Positions 1-8,938 of a DNA stretch of 64,000 nt are shown piece after piece. Under the pieces are notes generated by a model. It was not told the DNA's origin, did no database searches, and was given only the letters and a program-made list of their open reading frames with translations. A program made the translations under genes and the position numbers. Positions within the stretch are counted from its first letter, which is position 1; the number at the start of each line of letters is the position of its first letter. Source of the stretch: JAJPKK01 sp963844635 (GTDB lineage: Bacteria > Pseudomonadota > Alphaproteobacteria > Rhizobiales > Xanthobacteraceae); contig CAWJPD010000007.1 in NCBI GenBank assembly GCA_963844635.1, positions 1 through 64,000 on the forward strand, read 5' to 3'.

Positions 1-33
1 GTCGTGCGCGTCTACCAATTCCGCCACACGGGC
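1..33 (-). tRNA. tRNA-Leu, 5' part (cut by window edge)
   Basis: Read on the minus strand from position 33, the sequence begins GCCCGTGTGGCGGAATTGG and continues GTAGACGCGC. This is the acceptor 5' strand and D-arm typical of bacterial leucine tRNAs. The anticodon lies outside the window, so the isoacceptor cannot be named. The adjacent integrase remnant on the same strand suggests the tRNA once served as an attachment site. Confidence 0.8.
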
Positions 34-134
34 ACGCCGCTTCTATACGGTCGAACTCCCTGGGGCGCCAAGGGGACAACGAAAAAATCATGACAGGTGC
101 TCTGCCATCGCTTTTCGGCCAGGGCGCTCCTTCC

Positions 135-310
135 CTACGTTGATCGCCGCCGCATCAGAGCGTTCTTTAGGCGCGCCGCATAATATTTCCGGATCATTTC
201 CACGCTCGAGCGGCAGTTCTTCGCAACCCGGTATATGTCCGCTCCCTCCATCAGCCGGAAGCATCCGTAGGTGTGCCGTAGGACCGTAGGCGGTTGACTG
301 ATTCCCGTCG
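135..310 (-). pseudogene. Tyrosine recombinase (phage-type integrase) C-terminal remnant
   Basis: The minus strand reads VLRHTYGCFRLMEGADIYRV followed by AKNCRSSVEMIRKYYAARLK, then a TAG stop at 135-137. This carries the LRHTYG box and the late EMI-KYYA segment with the catalytic tyrosine, as in phage-type site-specific recombinases. The frame is closed by a TGA about 18 codons upstream of that block, so only the last ~55 residues survive. It lies beside a tRNA-Leu, the usual target of such integrases, which suggests a decayed integrated element. Family assignment is from motifs only. Confidence 0.7.
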
Positions 311-360
311 CGATCGACTTTCAATTTCTCCTCTTCGAGGATCGTGTTCGGCAATTCGCG

Positions 361-465
361 CTAGAGCGGGATGCGTTCAGGTTGAATCGCCTCCCACTCG
401 ATCATCATTCGTTTTGCGCATGCTCTTGTCCGAAAAGTCTGCAACTTTACGGGATCATGCGCTAA
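361..465 (+). repeat. Palindromic intergenic repeat, short form
   Basis: The element starts CTAGAGCGGGATGCGTTCAG and ends GGGATCATGCGCTAA. It contains two inverted-repeat modules: an outer hairpin bounded by GAGCGGGA and TCCCACTC, and an inner one of the form GCATG..CCGAAAAGT-ctgc-AACTTTACGGGATCATGC. Many copies of this family occur in intergenic positions through the window. Confidence 0.85.
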
Positions 466-951
466 GATTCGGGAAGAGCCGATCGGTCGGTGCCGCTTCG
501 TTTCTTCCTTTCATCCGTTTGAACGGCACAGGGCTCCCGCACGCTCTTACGATAGCCAACGCCACGTTTCCCAAGGACCTCGATTTCCAAGATCGTCTCG
601 TTCGTTGGGGTGTCCGTCACGATCCGCACGTCGCGGTATTCAAGCCGCTCGGCTCGTCCGGCCGCAACTTGAATATGCAATGGAAACCTGGAAGAGCCGG
701 CGTTGCTCCGATTTTTGAGTCAGGCGCGTCCAGCAATTCCACCACAGGGGCAAAGCGCAGCGGTCATATCGGCGGCAGATGCGCGGTCAACGCAGAAATG
801 CCATATGGTGCTGGAAACTCCGCCGCCCCGCCTGCACACCGAGCCCAGCGAGCCGGCTTCCAGGCTCGATCAAGCGGGTCCCGGAATCGCCCAAGGCCTG
901 GGACGGCTCGGATGGCCCAGGCGACGAGAGACAGCGATCGGGAGCCTTCGC
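466..951. other. Intergenic stretch without a recognised gene
   Basis: Open frames exist on both strands, but none gives a recognisable product or a convincing ribosome binding site. The long plus-strand frame running through here into the DsbB gene is out of frame with DsbB. I see nothing further to annotate. Confidence 0.5.
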
Positions 952-1503
952 ATGCACGGCATCTTCGTCTTCACACCCTCGCGGAGTCCTGCGATCGCGG
1001 CGGCGATCGTCGCGGCCGCAGGCGCTGCGACCATTCTCGGCGCGTATTTCTTCCAATACGTCGTCGGGCTGCCACCGTGTCCACTGTGCCTCGAGCAGCG
1101 CATCGCCTATTACGTCGTGATCCCCCTCGCGGCACTGATCGCGGTCGCCGCCGCAACGCGCGCGCCGCGGCCGCTGCTGGCGGCCGGGCTCATCATCATT
1201 ACGCTGGGCATGATCTTCAACGCCGGCCTCGCCACCTTTCACGCCGGCGTCGAATGGAAATGGTGGCCCGGACCGCTGGAATGCTCGGGCCCTCTCGGCG
1301 ACCTTGGCGCCGGTGGGGATTTCCTGTCCTCGCTCGGTCACGTCACCGTGGTGCGCTGCGACGAAGCGGCGTGGCGTTTCCTCGGCCTGTCGCTCGCGGG
1401 TTATGACGCGCTGATCTCGCTTGCGCTTGCAGCCATCGCTGCGTGGGGCTCAGCAGCGGCGCTGCGGCAGTCCCGCATCCGCTTCAAGTCTTTGCCGGCG
1501 TAG
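952..1503 (+). CDS. dsbB: Disulfide bond formation protein B family
   Basis: A 183-residue inner-membrane protein predicted to reoxidise DsbA-type thiol oxidases by passing electrons to quinone. It shows four hydrophobic segments. The CPLC motif sits at residues 43-46 in the first periplasmic loop (PPCPLCLEQR), and a second cysteine pair lies in the long second loop (ECSGP and VVRCDEA). This is the standard DsbB cysteine arrangement. The ATG at 952 (MHGIFVF) is preferred because the frame upstream encodes an unrelated, Arg/Pro-rich stretch without the first membrane segment. It converges on the class II aldolase gene. No DsbA gene is visible nearby. Confidence 0.9.
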   Translation: MHGIFVFTPSRSPAIAAAIVAAAGAATILGAYFFQYVVGLPPCPLCLEQRIAYYVVIPLAALIAVAAATRAPRPLLAAGLIIITLGMIFNAGLATFHAGVEWKWWPGPLECSGPLGDLGAGGDFLSSLGHVTVVRCDEAAWRFLGLSLAGYDALISLALAAIAAWGSAAALRQSRIRFKSLPA

Positions 1504-1569
1504 CCGCTTCATCGCCGTGATGCGAAGACAATCCCTGGGCCGCCCCGGCGCGATTGCCGCCTCCACGGA

Positions 1570-2355
1570 TCAGGTACTGCCCCACGGCTTATGGGCGTGG
1601 TCGACCGGATGGTCCGGGACGAGATGCGCACAATCCGCCTTGTGCGCCCAATAGCGCCAGGCGCGCCGGGTTTCCAGCGAATAGGGCTTGTAGCCGCTGT
1701 TGCGGGCGGCAACCTCGCCGTCGTGGAGCGCCTTGATGTCGGTTCCGAGGCGCAGCGCGTTCATCTGCACCCGGGCGTTGCGCGGCACATAAACGGCCAT
1801 GCGCACAACCTCGATCAGCGATCGTGCCGCCGCCGAAAAGCCGTGGCCGCGCATCAGTGCCACGTTATTGTCGCCGAGGCAGCGGGCGAGGTCGCGCCCC
1901 TGCTCCATGTCGGTGACCAGCATGTTGGTCGAGGGGCCGAACCGGTCGGCGATGTCCCACACCGGCACCGTGCTGCCCATGAAACTCCCCGAATGGATCA
2001 CCGGCCGCAGCGGGATCGCCGCGATCGAAAACGGCAGCACGTCCTCCGAGTGAGCGTGCACGATGGCCTGCACGTCGGGCCGCGTCTCGTACAGGGCGCC
2101 ATGAATGAACCGCTCGTGATAGAGCGGCCGGCTGTCCGGGTGCGCCGGCGTGCAGTCGAGGTTGAATTCGATGATATCCTTCTCCTCGACCATTTCCGGG
2201 GCAATCGAAGCCGCCATCAGGAAACGGTTCGGGGTCTCCGGGTGGCGCATGCTGACATGGCCATAGGCGTCGACGACATTCTCGCGGGCAAGAATGCGGT
2301 TTGCGATCACGAGTTCGCGCAGCAGAGCGGCAGGGAGCGCCGAGGTACCGTTCAT
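1570..2355 (-). CDS. Class II aldolase/adducin family protein
   Basis: A 261-residue protein of the zinc-dependent class II aldolase/adducin fold, which includes L-fuculose-1-phosphate aldolase, ribulose-5-phosphate 4-epimerase and related decarboxylases. Visible marks are an early N..DAYGHVSMRHP segment, the HAHSE metal motif near residue 100, and a later MRGHGF segment carrying the third histidine ligand. The substrate cannot be read from the sequence. Similar stand-alone genes in rhizobial genomes are annotated only at family level and often lie near catabolic genes. The upstream region holds two copies of the palindromic repeat. It is convergent with dsbB, with 66 bp between the stops. 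Confidence 0.88.
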   Translation of the reverse strand: MNGTSALPAALLRELVIANRILARENVVDAYGHVSMRHPETPNRFLMAASIAPEMVEEKDIIEFNLDCTPAHPDSRPLYHERFIHGALYETRPDVQAIVHAHSEDVLPFSIAAIPLRPVIHSGSFMGSTVPVWDIADRFGPSTNMLVTDMEQGRDLARCLGDNNVALMRGHGFSAAARSLIEVVRMAVYVPRNARVQMNALRLGTDIKALHDGEVAARNSGYKPYSLETRRAWRYWAHKADCAHLVPDHPVDHAHKPWGST

Positions 2356-2549
2356 CGAAAATCCGTTCGCGCCAGATCAGACCTTGCTCGAGCGAGCGAC
2401 ACCACCTGCCCCAGCCTGCACGGTCGCCTTTGTACCTTTTGAGGTAGCGCAATCAAGCGATGACAGCCGCACGCATTGCGGGCCGAACGCGAGGACCGCA
2501 CCTCGGTGCGGATCGGCGAGCGCGGGTTGCCCGCAGGGAGGGACGGCTT

Positions 2550-2757
2550 GAGCGCATGATGCCGAAAAGTTGCAGACTTTTCGGACAAACATCATGCGCA
2601 AAATCAAGAAATCCGAGGGGGAGGCGATTCAAACTTAAGGTATCCCGATTGAGCGCATGATACCGAAAAGTTGCAGACTTTTCGGATAAACATCATGCGC
2701 AAAATCGAAGAAATCCGAGGGGGAGGCGATTCGAACTTAAGGTATTCCGATTTAGCG
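2550..2757 (-). repeat. Two tandem palindromic repeats
   Basis: Two head-to-tail copies begin GAGCGCATGATGCCGAAAAG (about 2550) and GAGCGCATGATACCGAAAAG (about 2651). Each has the stem AAAAGTTGCAGACTTTTCGG followed by AACATCATGCGCAAAATC and GGGGGAGGCGATTC. The outer end reads AACTTAAGGTATCCCGATT instead of the more common AACGCATCCCGCTCT, so this pair is a diverged sub-form. Confidence 0.85.
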
Positions 2758-2800
2758 CAAAGTTGCGCCTTCGACGCCCATTCCTGGAGTTTGAACCGCG

Positions 2801-3874
2801 ATGCCGAGTTCCACAACCACGCGTGTTGAGGCGTTTTGCCGTCGCTTCGGCTTGCGGCTGCCGATCCTGCTCGCGCCGATGGCAGGCGCATGCCCGCCTT
2901 CGCTGTCCATTGCGGTTGCCAATGCTGGCGGCCTCGGCTCCTGCGGCGCCTTGTTGATGGAGCCGGACCAGATGTTCGCCTGGGCGAGAGAGGTGCGGGC
3001 CCACAGCAATGGCGCGTTCCAGGTGAATCTTTGGATTCCGGACCCGCCTCCGATTCGGGACCCAGTGCAAGAAGCGCGGGTTCGCGCGTTCCTCGCGGGC
3101 TTCGGACCGCCCGTGCCTCCCGAAGCCGCTGATGCCGTTCCGCCGGATTTCGCGGCGCAGTGCGAAGCGCTGCTGTCGGTGGGGCCGCCGATCGTCTCTT
3201 CGGTGATGGGCCTCTATCCTGCACCCTTCATCGCCAGGCTGAAGGAGCGCGGCATCTCCTATTTTGCTCACGTGACGACGCTCGCCGAGGCACGCGCCGC
3301 GGAGGCGGCCGGTGCCGACGTCATCGTCGCGCAAGGAATGGAAGCCGGCGGGCATCGCGCTGCCATCAAAGCGCAAAATGCCGACGCGCAGCTTGTCGGA
3401 CTGCTTTCGTTGGTTCCTGCCGTGGTCGATGCGGTCCGAGTTCCGGTGGTCGCGACGGGAGGCATTGCCGATGGCCGCGGCATTGCGGCAGCGCTCACCC
3501 TCGGCGCCAGCGCGGTCGCGATCGGCACCGGATTTTTGCGCGCTCCCGAAGCCAAGCTTCATCCTGCCTGGGCCGAAGCCTTGGCCCAAGCAGCGCCGGA
3601 GGACACGATCGTCAGCCGCGCGTTCAGCGGGCGCCCCGGGCGCAGCATCGCCACCGACTATGTGCGGGCGGCCATTGCGCCCGGTGCCCCGCCCCCCGCC
3701 CCCTATCCGGTCCAACGCGACCTCACCGCGCCGATGCGCAGTGCGGCCCAGCAAAGCGGCGATGTCCACCGCATGCAGGTTTGGGCCGGGCAATCCGCCG
3801 CGCTGGCCCGCACGGAACCGGCAGGAGAGCTTGCGCAGCGGATGTGGAACGTGGCGCGCGCGCTTCTGGCGTAG
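2801..3874 (+). CDS. Nitronate monooxygenase (2-nitropropane dioxygenase family)
   Basis: A 357-residue FMN-dependent TIM-barrel enzyme; family members oxidise alkyl nitronates such as propionate-3-nitronate to carbonyl compounds and nitrite. Visible marks are the N-terminal LPILLAPMAGACPPSLSIAV substrate/FMN segment, a central ADVIVAQGMEAGGH motif with the conserved Ala-Gly-Gly-His, and the phosphate-binding VVATGGIADGRGIAAAL followed by GASAVAIGTGFL. Length and motif order fit class I enzymes. The TAG stop is also the first bases of a downstream palindromic repeat copy. It is transcribed alone, and the preceding gene is divergent. Confidence 0.92.
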   Translation: MPSSTTTRVEAFCRRFGLRLPILLAPMAGACPPSLSIAVANAGGLGSCGALLMEPDQMFAWAREVRAHSNGAFQVNLWIPDPPPIRDPVQEARVRAFLAGFGPPVPPEAADAVPPDFAAQCEALLSVGPPIVSSVMGLYPAPFIARLKERGISYFAHVTTLAEARAAEAAGADVIVAQGMEAGGHRAAIKAQNADAQLVGLLSLVPAVVDAVRVPVVATGGIADGRGIAAALTLGASAVAIGTGFLRAPEAKLHPAWAEALAQAAPEDTIVSRAFSGRPGRSIATDYVRAAIAPGAPPPAPYPVQRDLTAPMRSAAQQSGDVHRMQVWAGQSAALARTEPAGELAQRMWNVARALLA

Positions 3875-3923
3875 AGCGGGATGCGTTCAGGTTAAAGTCT
3901 GCAACTTTACGGGATCATGCGCG
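3871..3923 (+). repeat. Shortened palindromic repeat at a stop codon
   Basis: GTAGAGCGGGATGCGTTCAG is followed directly by AAAGTCTGCAACTTTACGGG and ATCATGCGC, so the middle of the usual ~100-bp element is missing. The TAG at 3872-3874 is the stop codon of the nitronate monooxygenase gene. Confidence 0.75.
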
Positions 3924-4129
3924 CGGCTTGGCTGCGGATGCGTTCGCGGTGCCCGACACCGACGACGGTGCTGCAAAGCCGGACGAACCGCTTCGGTCCG
4001 CGCGGTTCAGGGTCGCGCCCGGGCAGGCCAGCAAAAAGGTTGGGCCTCGTCCGAACTCAACCTGCGGTCGACGCGTTGCCTCGCCGGTGTTGAACGAACC
4101 AATCGACAATCTAGGACGGGAGTGAACTG

Positions 4130-4480
4130 ATGAATTCGAAATTTGCAGGTGGCTTGGTGACCGGCGTCGCCGTGATCGCTTTCACAGGCTTAGCTTTCGC
4201 GCAGGCCGGGGGAGCCGGGGGAGCCGGCGGCGCAGGCGGATCGGCGGGCGGCGGATCGGCGGGCGGCGGATCGGCCGGCGTCGGGGGAACGGGGTCAGCG
4301 GGTGGCGCCGCAGCGGCCGCGACCGGAACAGCTGGCGGCTCGAGCGGCGGGGCGCGAGGGACCGGCGAAAGCGGCGACAGCACGAACAACCGCCGTGCCG
4401 GCGTTGGCTCCACGGCGAGAGGGAGTTCCTCGTTGAGCGTCACTCACTCGCGGCGGCATATGCGGCATCATTTGTCGTAA
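4130..4480 (+). CDS. Gly/Ala/Ser-rich secreted protein of unknown function
   Basis: A 116-residue predicted protein. An N-terminal signal peptide (MNSKFAGGLVTGVAVIAFTG, cleavage probable after LAFA) precedes about 55 residues of near-pure Gly, Ala and Ser in short repeats of the GGSAGGG type. A polar tail follows with several Arg, Ser and His residues. The low-complexity segment is compositionally disordered and matches no enzyme family I know. The ATG follows a purine-rich stretch (gggagtgaactg), which supports the start. It stands alone between repeat arrays. The call is a real but uncharacterised small exported protein; a chance open frame in GC-rich DNA is the alternative. Confidence 0.55.
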   Translation: MNSKFAGGLVTGVAVIAFTGLAFAQAGGAGGAGGAGGSAGGGSAGGGSAGVGGTGSAGGAAAAATGTAGGSSGGARGTGESGDSTNNRRAGVGSTARGSSSLSVTHSRRHMRHHLS

Positions 4481-4506
4481 CCGGACCGGCACAAACATTT
4501 GGACCA

Positions 4507-4935
4507 GCGCATGGTCCCGTAAAGTTGCAGACTTTGCGGCCAAGATCATGCGCAAATCATCAACGCATCCGTCGTAGAGCGCGGTCCGCGACGGATGCGC
4601 AAAAAAGATCGAGCGGGAGGCGATTCAAACGGAACGCATCCCGCTCTACGCATGATCCCGTAAAGTTGCAGACTTTCTGGCCAAGAGATCATGCGCAAAT
4701 CATCAACGCAGCCGTCGTCGAGCGCGGTCCGCGACGGATGCGCAAAAAAGATCGAGCGGGGGGCGATTCGAACTGAACGCATCCCGCTCTACACATAATC
4801 CCGTAAAGTTGCAGACTTTTCGGACAAGATCATGCGCAAATCATCGACGCATCCGTCGTCGAGCGCGGTCCGCGACGGATGCGCAAAAATGATCGAGCGG
4901 GAGGAGATTCAAACTGAACGCATCCCGCTCTAAGA
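4507..4935 (+). repeat. Three tandem long-form palindromic repeats
   Basis: Three ~140-bp units begin at about 4507, 4649 and 4793. Each has the GCATGAT/CCGTAAAGTTGCAGACTTT stem, then an extra palindromic module bounded by CGCATCCGTCG and CGACGGATGCG that short-form copies lack, then GAGCGGGAGGCGATTC and ACGCATCCCGCTCTA. The units are not identical: the first two have GTAGAG/GTCGAG and other point differences. The stretch 4481-5015 holds nothing else recognisable. Confidence 0.9.
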
Positions 4936-5015
4936 GGCTGGATTTACGACGTGCTTTGGGCCGTCAACACCCGGACCCTCACGGATCAAGACAACATTCC
5001 AGAGGGCCGTTTCGA

Positions 5016-6162
5016 TCAATCCTGCAGGTCGAGGCGGCGGAAGCGCTGGACGCGCTCGCCGGTATTCACCTCAGCGGTGTAGATATTTCCTTGGTGATCG
5101 ACAGTGACATTGTGGAGGGCCGTGAACTGGCCGGCCTGCCGCCCTATTCTGCCGAACCGGCCCAAGACCTGCTTGCTGGCGCGGTCGACGATGCGCACCT
5201 CGCCATTTGCGCCGTCGATCATGTAGACGAATTTCTGCGCGCGGTCGGGCGAGAAGGCGATCTCGTAGACCGATCCAGTCGCGCGCGGGTTCTTGGTTCG
5301 AAGACGTGTTCGGATACGAAGGTGCCGTCTTTGCGGAAGATCTGGACGCGATCATTGGTGCGGTCGCAGACCCAAACGAAATTATCCACGTCGATGCGCA
5401 CGCAATGCACCGGGTTGCCGAACTGGGCCGAGGCCGGCTTCGCCGGATCGTAGGGCGGCGTCTTGGCGTCGCTCGGCCGCTTGCCATAAGCGCCCCAATG
5501 GCGCTTGTAGGCGCCGGTCTCGGAATCGAACACGACGACGCGGCGATTGGCATAACCGTCGGCCGCATAGACTTCATGCGCGGCAATATCGACTGCGATG
5601 TCCGCAGGTGAGCCGAGCCGCTCGGTCGAATTGCTGTCGTTGCCTTCGCCCGACTTGCCGATCTGCAGCACGAACTTGCCGTCCATGGTGAATTTGAGGA
5701 GCTGGCCATCGCTTCTTGCCGTTACCGGCAAGCCAGACGAAATCATTGTCATCGACGTAGATGCCGTGCTCGCTCTCCGGCCACTGATAGCCCGTCGCCT
5801 GGACCTCCCCAGCCACTTCACCAGGTTGCCGGACTGGTCGAACACCAACACAGGCGGGGCGGCGACGCAGCACTTCGACTCCGGCTGGATTATGCTCCGC
5901 GGCGCGTTCGCGCGGCGTGAGCGAGTTCGGCCGGTGAACAACCCAGATGCGATCGAACGCGGTCGACCGCGATGCCGGCGACCTGTCCGATGATCCAGTT
6001 GTTCGGCAACGCTTTTGGCCACAGCGCATCGACCTGGAACTGGGGGATCGCAGGTTTTGCGTCATCGGCAGCCGCGGGAGCGATTGCGGCCACCGCAACC
6101 GCCGCGGCAATGGCGGCGCCGGCCAGGATCGCTGCCAGCCATGGTCGAATGTTGAAATTCAT
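5016..6162 (-). pseudogene. Secreted NHL-type beta-propeller protein, multiple frameshifts
   Basis: A ~380-codon gene for an exported six-bladed beta-propeller (NHL-repeat) protein. The start ATG at 6162 follows GGGAGGATGGA, and the product opens MNFNIRPWLAAILAGAAIAA with an AADDAKPAIPQF mature N-terminus. Propeller strands can be followed through all three minus frames: FDRIWVVHRP, VLVFDQSGNLVKWLG, HGIYVDDNDFVWLAG, DGQLLKFTMDGKFVLQIG, EVYAADGYANRRVVVFD, DNFVWVCDRTNDRVQIFRKD and ALHNVTVDHQGNIYTAEVN. The reading frame changes near 5959 (extra base in CGCGTTCGATCGC), 5880, 5800, 5715 and 5285. The conserved blades survive across the shifts, so this is either a recent pseudogene or an intact gene carrying indel errors. 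A role such as secreted lyase or sugar-lactone binding cannot be assigned. Confidence 0.75.
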
Positions 6163-6366
6163 TCCATCCTCCCTGCATTTGTATTGAGATAGCATACGGG
6201 CGAGACTCTCGCGACCGAGGGCACGCGCGGGGGCTTGCGAATCACAGCGAGACATGACTGAGCATGGGCTGGCTCAATTTTGATCCGAGGGCTTTGCCCG
6301 GAGGTAATTTTCGCTCCCGAGCGGTCCATGTTATACAGGCTGGCGGGCGAACTGGGTACATACTGA

Positions 6367-7221
6367 ATGCGAATCGCGCGCATTGTTCATCGCCTCGCCT
6401 CGCTTGTGGTCCTAGCCTCGACGACGCATCTCGCCGCCGGCAGCACTGCCGTCGCATCCGGTCCGGAAGCGGTGGAGATCTGTGAAGGCGAAGTGACGCT
6501 CAAGGTCACGGTCTATCGCCCGGCGGGGACGGGGCCGTTTCCGGCCATCATCGGCCTTCATGACTGTGCCGGGCTGTTCAATGCGGCGGGGAAGATCGCC
6601 AGCAAATATCAGGATTGGGGTCAATTGCTCGCCGCCGACGGCTTTGTCGTGGTCTACCCCGAAAGTTACGGGTCGCGAGGCCTCGGCAATCAGTGCAGGA
6701 GCCGCACCCGGACGGTCCGTCCCGACCGCGAGCGCGTGGCCGATGTCAATGCGGTGCGGCACTGGCTGGAACAGCAGTCGGACGTCAAGGCGGACCGGAT
6801 TTCGCTGCTTGGATGGGCGAATGGCGGCAGCAGCGTGCTGTGGGTGGTACGCCCACAGCATAAGCGCGACGAGACGCCCGATTTCCGTTCGGCGGTGGTG
6901 CTTTACCCGGCCTGCCGCCGCCTCGATACCACAGCCTGGAGCGCCCGGGTGCCGACCTTGATCCTGCTCGGCGCCGCCGACGACGTCGCCTCCCCTCAAG
7001 ATTGCGAGAAAATGGTTGCCGGGGCCAGAGGTCGCAGCGCACGCGTGTCGATCGTCGTGTATCCCGGCGCGCTGCACGATTTCGATCACCCCAACCGTCC
7101 GCCGCAGGTACGCACCGGTTACGCATTCTCGACCGACGGCACCGGTCGCATTCACACCGGGACCGATGTCGCCGCCCGGGCAGATTCATTAAAGCGCGTG
7201 CCCGAGTGGCTCGCGCGGTGA
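6367..7221 (+). CDS. Secreted dienelactone-hydrolase-like protein
   Basis: A 284-residue alpha/beta-hydrolase-fold protein with a signal peptide (MRIARIVHRLASLVVLASTT, cleavage near AAGS). The core contains PFPAIIGLHDCAGLF, LAADGFVVVYPESYGSRG, a nucleophile-elbow region LLGWANGGSSVLW, LILLGAADDVASP (acid region) and YPGALHDFD (histidine region), in the order of the dienelactone hydrolase family. At the elbow the usual Ser/Cys position (G-W-S/C-N-G) is Ala, so catalysis by the normal mechanism is doubtful unless another residue substitutes. It starts 204 bp from the divergent propeller gene. Confidence 0.85.
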   Translation: MRIARIVHRLASLVVLASTTHLAAGSTAVASGPEAVEICEGEVTLKVTVYRPAGTGPFPAIIGLHDCAGLFNAAGKIASKYQDWGQLLAADGFVVVYPESYGSRGLGNQCRSRTRTVRPDRERVADVNAVRHWLEQQSDVKADRISLLGWANGGSSVLWVVRPQHKRDETPDFRSAVVLYPACRRLDTTAWSARVPTLILLGAADDVASPQDCEKMVAGARGRSARVSIVVYPGALHDFDHPNRPPQVRTGYAFSTDGTGRIHTGTDVAARADSLKRVPEWLAR

Positions 7222-7284
7222 GTTGGTCGTCATTCGGGATGATTGATCGCGTCGCGTGTGCCCCGGACTCGGCCTCCCCTCACC

Positions 7285-8118
7285 ATGCCTGAGGGTGTAT
7301 CGCTCAACCTTGCGACGGTGCGCCGGCAATGGAACCTGCCGCAGGCGGTCGCCGCGGCCGCGCGGCACGGTTTTGTCGGCGTCGCGCCGTGGCGCGACAT
7401 GGTGCTCGACACCGGGATCGCCGAGGCGGCCCGCATTTTCAAAGACCACGGCATGCGCATCACCGGCTATTGCCGGGGCGGCCTGTTCGGCGCGCAGGGA
7501 AGGGCCGGTTTTTCCGCCGCTGTCGACGACAATCGTCGCGCCATTGACGAGGCGGCCGAGATCGGGGCCGAATGCGTCGTGATGATCGGCGGCGGCTTGG
7601 CGCCCGGTTCGCGCGACCTTGGCGGCGCGCGAATGCTTTTTGTCGAGGGGGTTGCCGCGGTGCTGCCCCAAGCGCGCGCCTGTGGGATCACGCTCGCACT
7701 CGAGCCGATGCATCCGATGTATGCCGCCGACCGCGGCTGCGTTACCACGCTTGCCGAAATGCTCGACGTCGCCGACACGCTCGAAAGCGACGGCGTGGGC
7801 ATCGCCATCGACACCTATCACGTATGGTGGGACCCGCGGCTGGAGAAGGAGATCGCCCGCGCCGGGCGGCGCATCGTCGCTCACCATATCTGCGACTGGC
7901 TGGTGCCGACGCGCGATCTGCTCAATGACCGCGGCATGATGGGCGACGGCGTGATCGACTTCCGGGCAATTCGCGCGATGGTGGAGAAGGCTGGCTATCG
8001 CGGAGTCCAGGAGGTGGAAATTTTCTCCGAAGATTGGTGGAACCGCCCCGGGGACGAAGTCCTGGCAACCGTGATCGATCGGTTCAGGACGGTGTGCGGC
8101 ACGCCTCTGCCGGCGTGA
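7285..8118 (+). CDS. Sugar phosphate isomerase/epimerase (xylose isomerase-like TIM barrel)
   Basis: A 277-residue AP-endonuclease-2-type TIM barrel. Visible segments include SLNLATVRRQW at the N-terminus, GITGYCRGG-like strand 2 (MRITGYCRGGLF), GAECVVMIGGGL, ITLALEPMHPMYA with the conserved Glu metal ligand, GVGIAIDTYHVWWDP (Asp/His ligands), IVAHHICDWLVP and GYRGVQEVEIFSEDWW with the final Glu. These are the metal-binding positions of the family. The ATG at 7285 is preferred over an upstream TTG because it matches the family N-terminus. The substrate is unknown; members act on keto-sugars, inositols or hydroxypyruvate-type compounds. It lies 63 bp after the hydrolase gene on the same strand and could be co-transcribed. 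Confidence 0.87.
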   Translation: MPEGVSLNLATVRRQWNLPQAVAAAARHGFVGVAPWRDMVLDTGIAEAARIFKDHGMRITGYCRGGLFGAQGRAGFSAAVDDNRRAIDEAAEIGAECVVMIGGGLAPGSRDLGGARMLFVEGVAAVLPQARACGITLALEPMHPMYAADRGCVTTLAEMLDVADTLESDGVGIAIDTYHVWWDPRLEKEIARAGRRIVAHHICDWLVPTRDLLNDRGMMGDGVIDFRAIRAMVEKAGYRGVQEVEIFSEDWWNRPGDEVLATVIDRFRTVCGTPLPA

Positions 8119-8713
8119 AGCCACTCGTTCGACAATCATGGGCGTGCCGTTCGGCGCGGAACGTCCATGGGGCCTTCACGAGATGTCAAGAAAACAACGT
8201 CGCTCAGCTCAGGGTACCGAAGAAAAACTGAATCGATCTCGGAAGCCGTCGCCGCACCAAGCTGCTGATTTCAACCGAGTGTCGGAGCAGTTATTTTCGC
8301 GGCAGCCCTCCAGGCGGCCAAACCATCCGTCGTGATCGTGCTTTCTCCATGACGGCGCCTGCACATCAACATGTGCTTTTACATTCGGCTTTGTCAGAAA
8401 ATCCGCGTCGTTGTTGCGAACGGCCAAATCGACCTGACGTTCAAATGTTCAAATGAACGTGTAAGGGTGTTCTGGGCTTGACCCTCGTTGCAAAAGTATT
8501 ATTTTTGCTGAGTTGTTCTCGGACGGAGGTTGTGCATGTCTCCACCGGGTAAAGACGTCGCGATGATTGCTACCGCAATCGTTCGGGCGTTGGCATAGCG
8601 GCAAAATCACGAACGGCACGCCGGGAGCGGACTTTCGGGGCCGCATCAGTTGGGCAAGGCCCAAACAGCTGCTCCCGACGTGCAGTTTTCTGCGCCGCAG
8701 CGCGAACGTTCGG
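8119..8713. other. Intergenic stretch with one repeat copy
   Basis: Apart from the second-family repeat at 8252-8306, I see no gene with recognisable product, codon pattern and ribosome binding site. Base composition is more AT-rich than the flanking genes, notably around 8400-8510. Confidence 0.5.
8252..8306 (-). repeat. Second repeat family (TIR-type), reverse copy
   Basis: CCGCACCAAGCTGCTGATTT followed by CGGAGCAGTTATTTTCGCGG matches the reverse complement of the element at 51652-51752 with few differences. Other copies are at 40977-41046 and 59100-59133. Confidence 0.7.
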
Positions 8714-8938
8714 TCAAGGCACCCGATGCACCCGGGATAGAAACCCGTGCTCGTTCGACCTGTGCATGCACTGGTCATGTAACCCTTTCGCCGTGGCTGC
8801 TCTCAGTTCCCACCTTCCATGACACGCGTCCGATCTGCAAGAGCAGATCCCGGCCCAGTCCGCCCGGCCAGGCGATGCGGCTCCGATCAGGACTGCGAAT
8901 GAGAGACAACCAAGCGCAACGCAACGTATCAGAATCAT
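8714..8938 (-). CDS. Small cysteine-containing secreted protein
   Basis: A predicted 74-residue protein. The ATG at 8938 lies about 8 bp after AGGAG. A clear signal peptide (MILIRCVALGCLSFAVLIGA, cleavage near GRA-DW) is followed by a short mature region with four cysteines (ICSC, DACHG, DQCMH) and several His and Arg residues. No family is recognised. Signal peptide plus good Shine-Dalgarno favours a real gene; the short length leaves doubt. Confidence 0.5.
   Translation of the reverse strand: MILIRCVALGCLSFAVLIGAASPGRADWAGICSCRSDACHGRWELRAATAKGLHDQCMHRSNEHGFLSRVHRVP

Noticed and set aside
294..1406. 370-codon plus-strand frame over the DsbB region
   Set aside because: Runs in a different frame from DsbB and has a basic, low-complexity translation with no motifs.
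2693..3793. Minus-strand open frame of 366 codons
   Set aside because: Shadow of the nitronate monooxygenase gene, which has all expected motifs on the plus strand.
8449..8778. 109-codon minus-strand frame
   Set aside because: Overlaps the small secreted gene in another frame, without signal peptide, motif or ribosome site.
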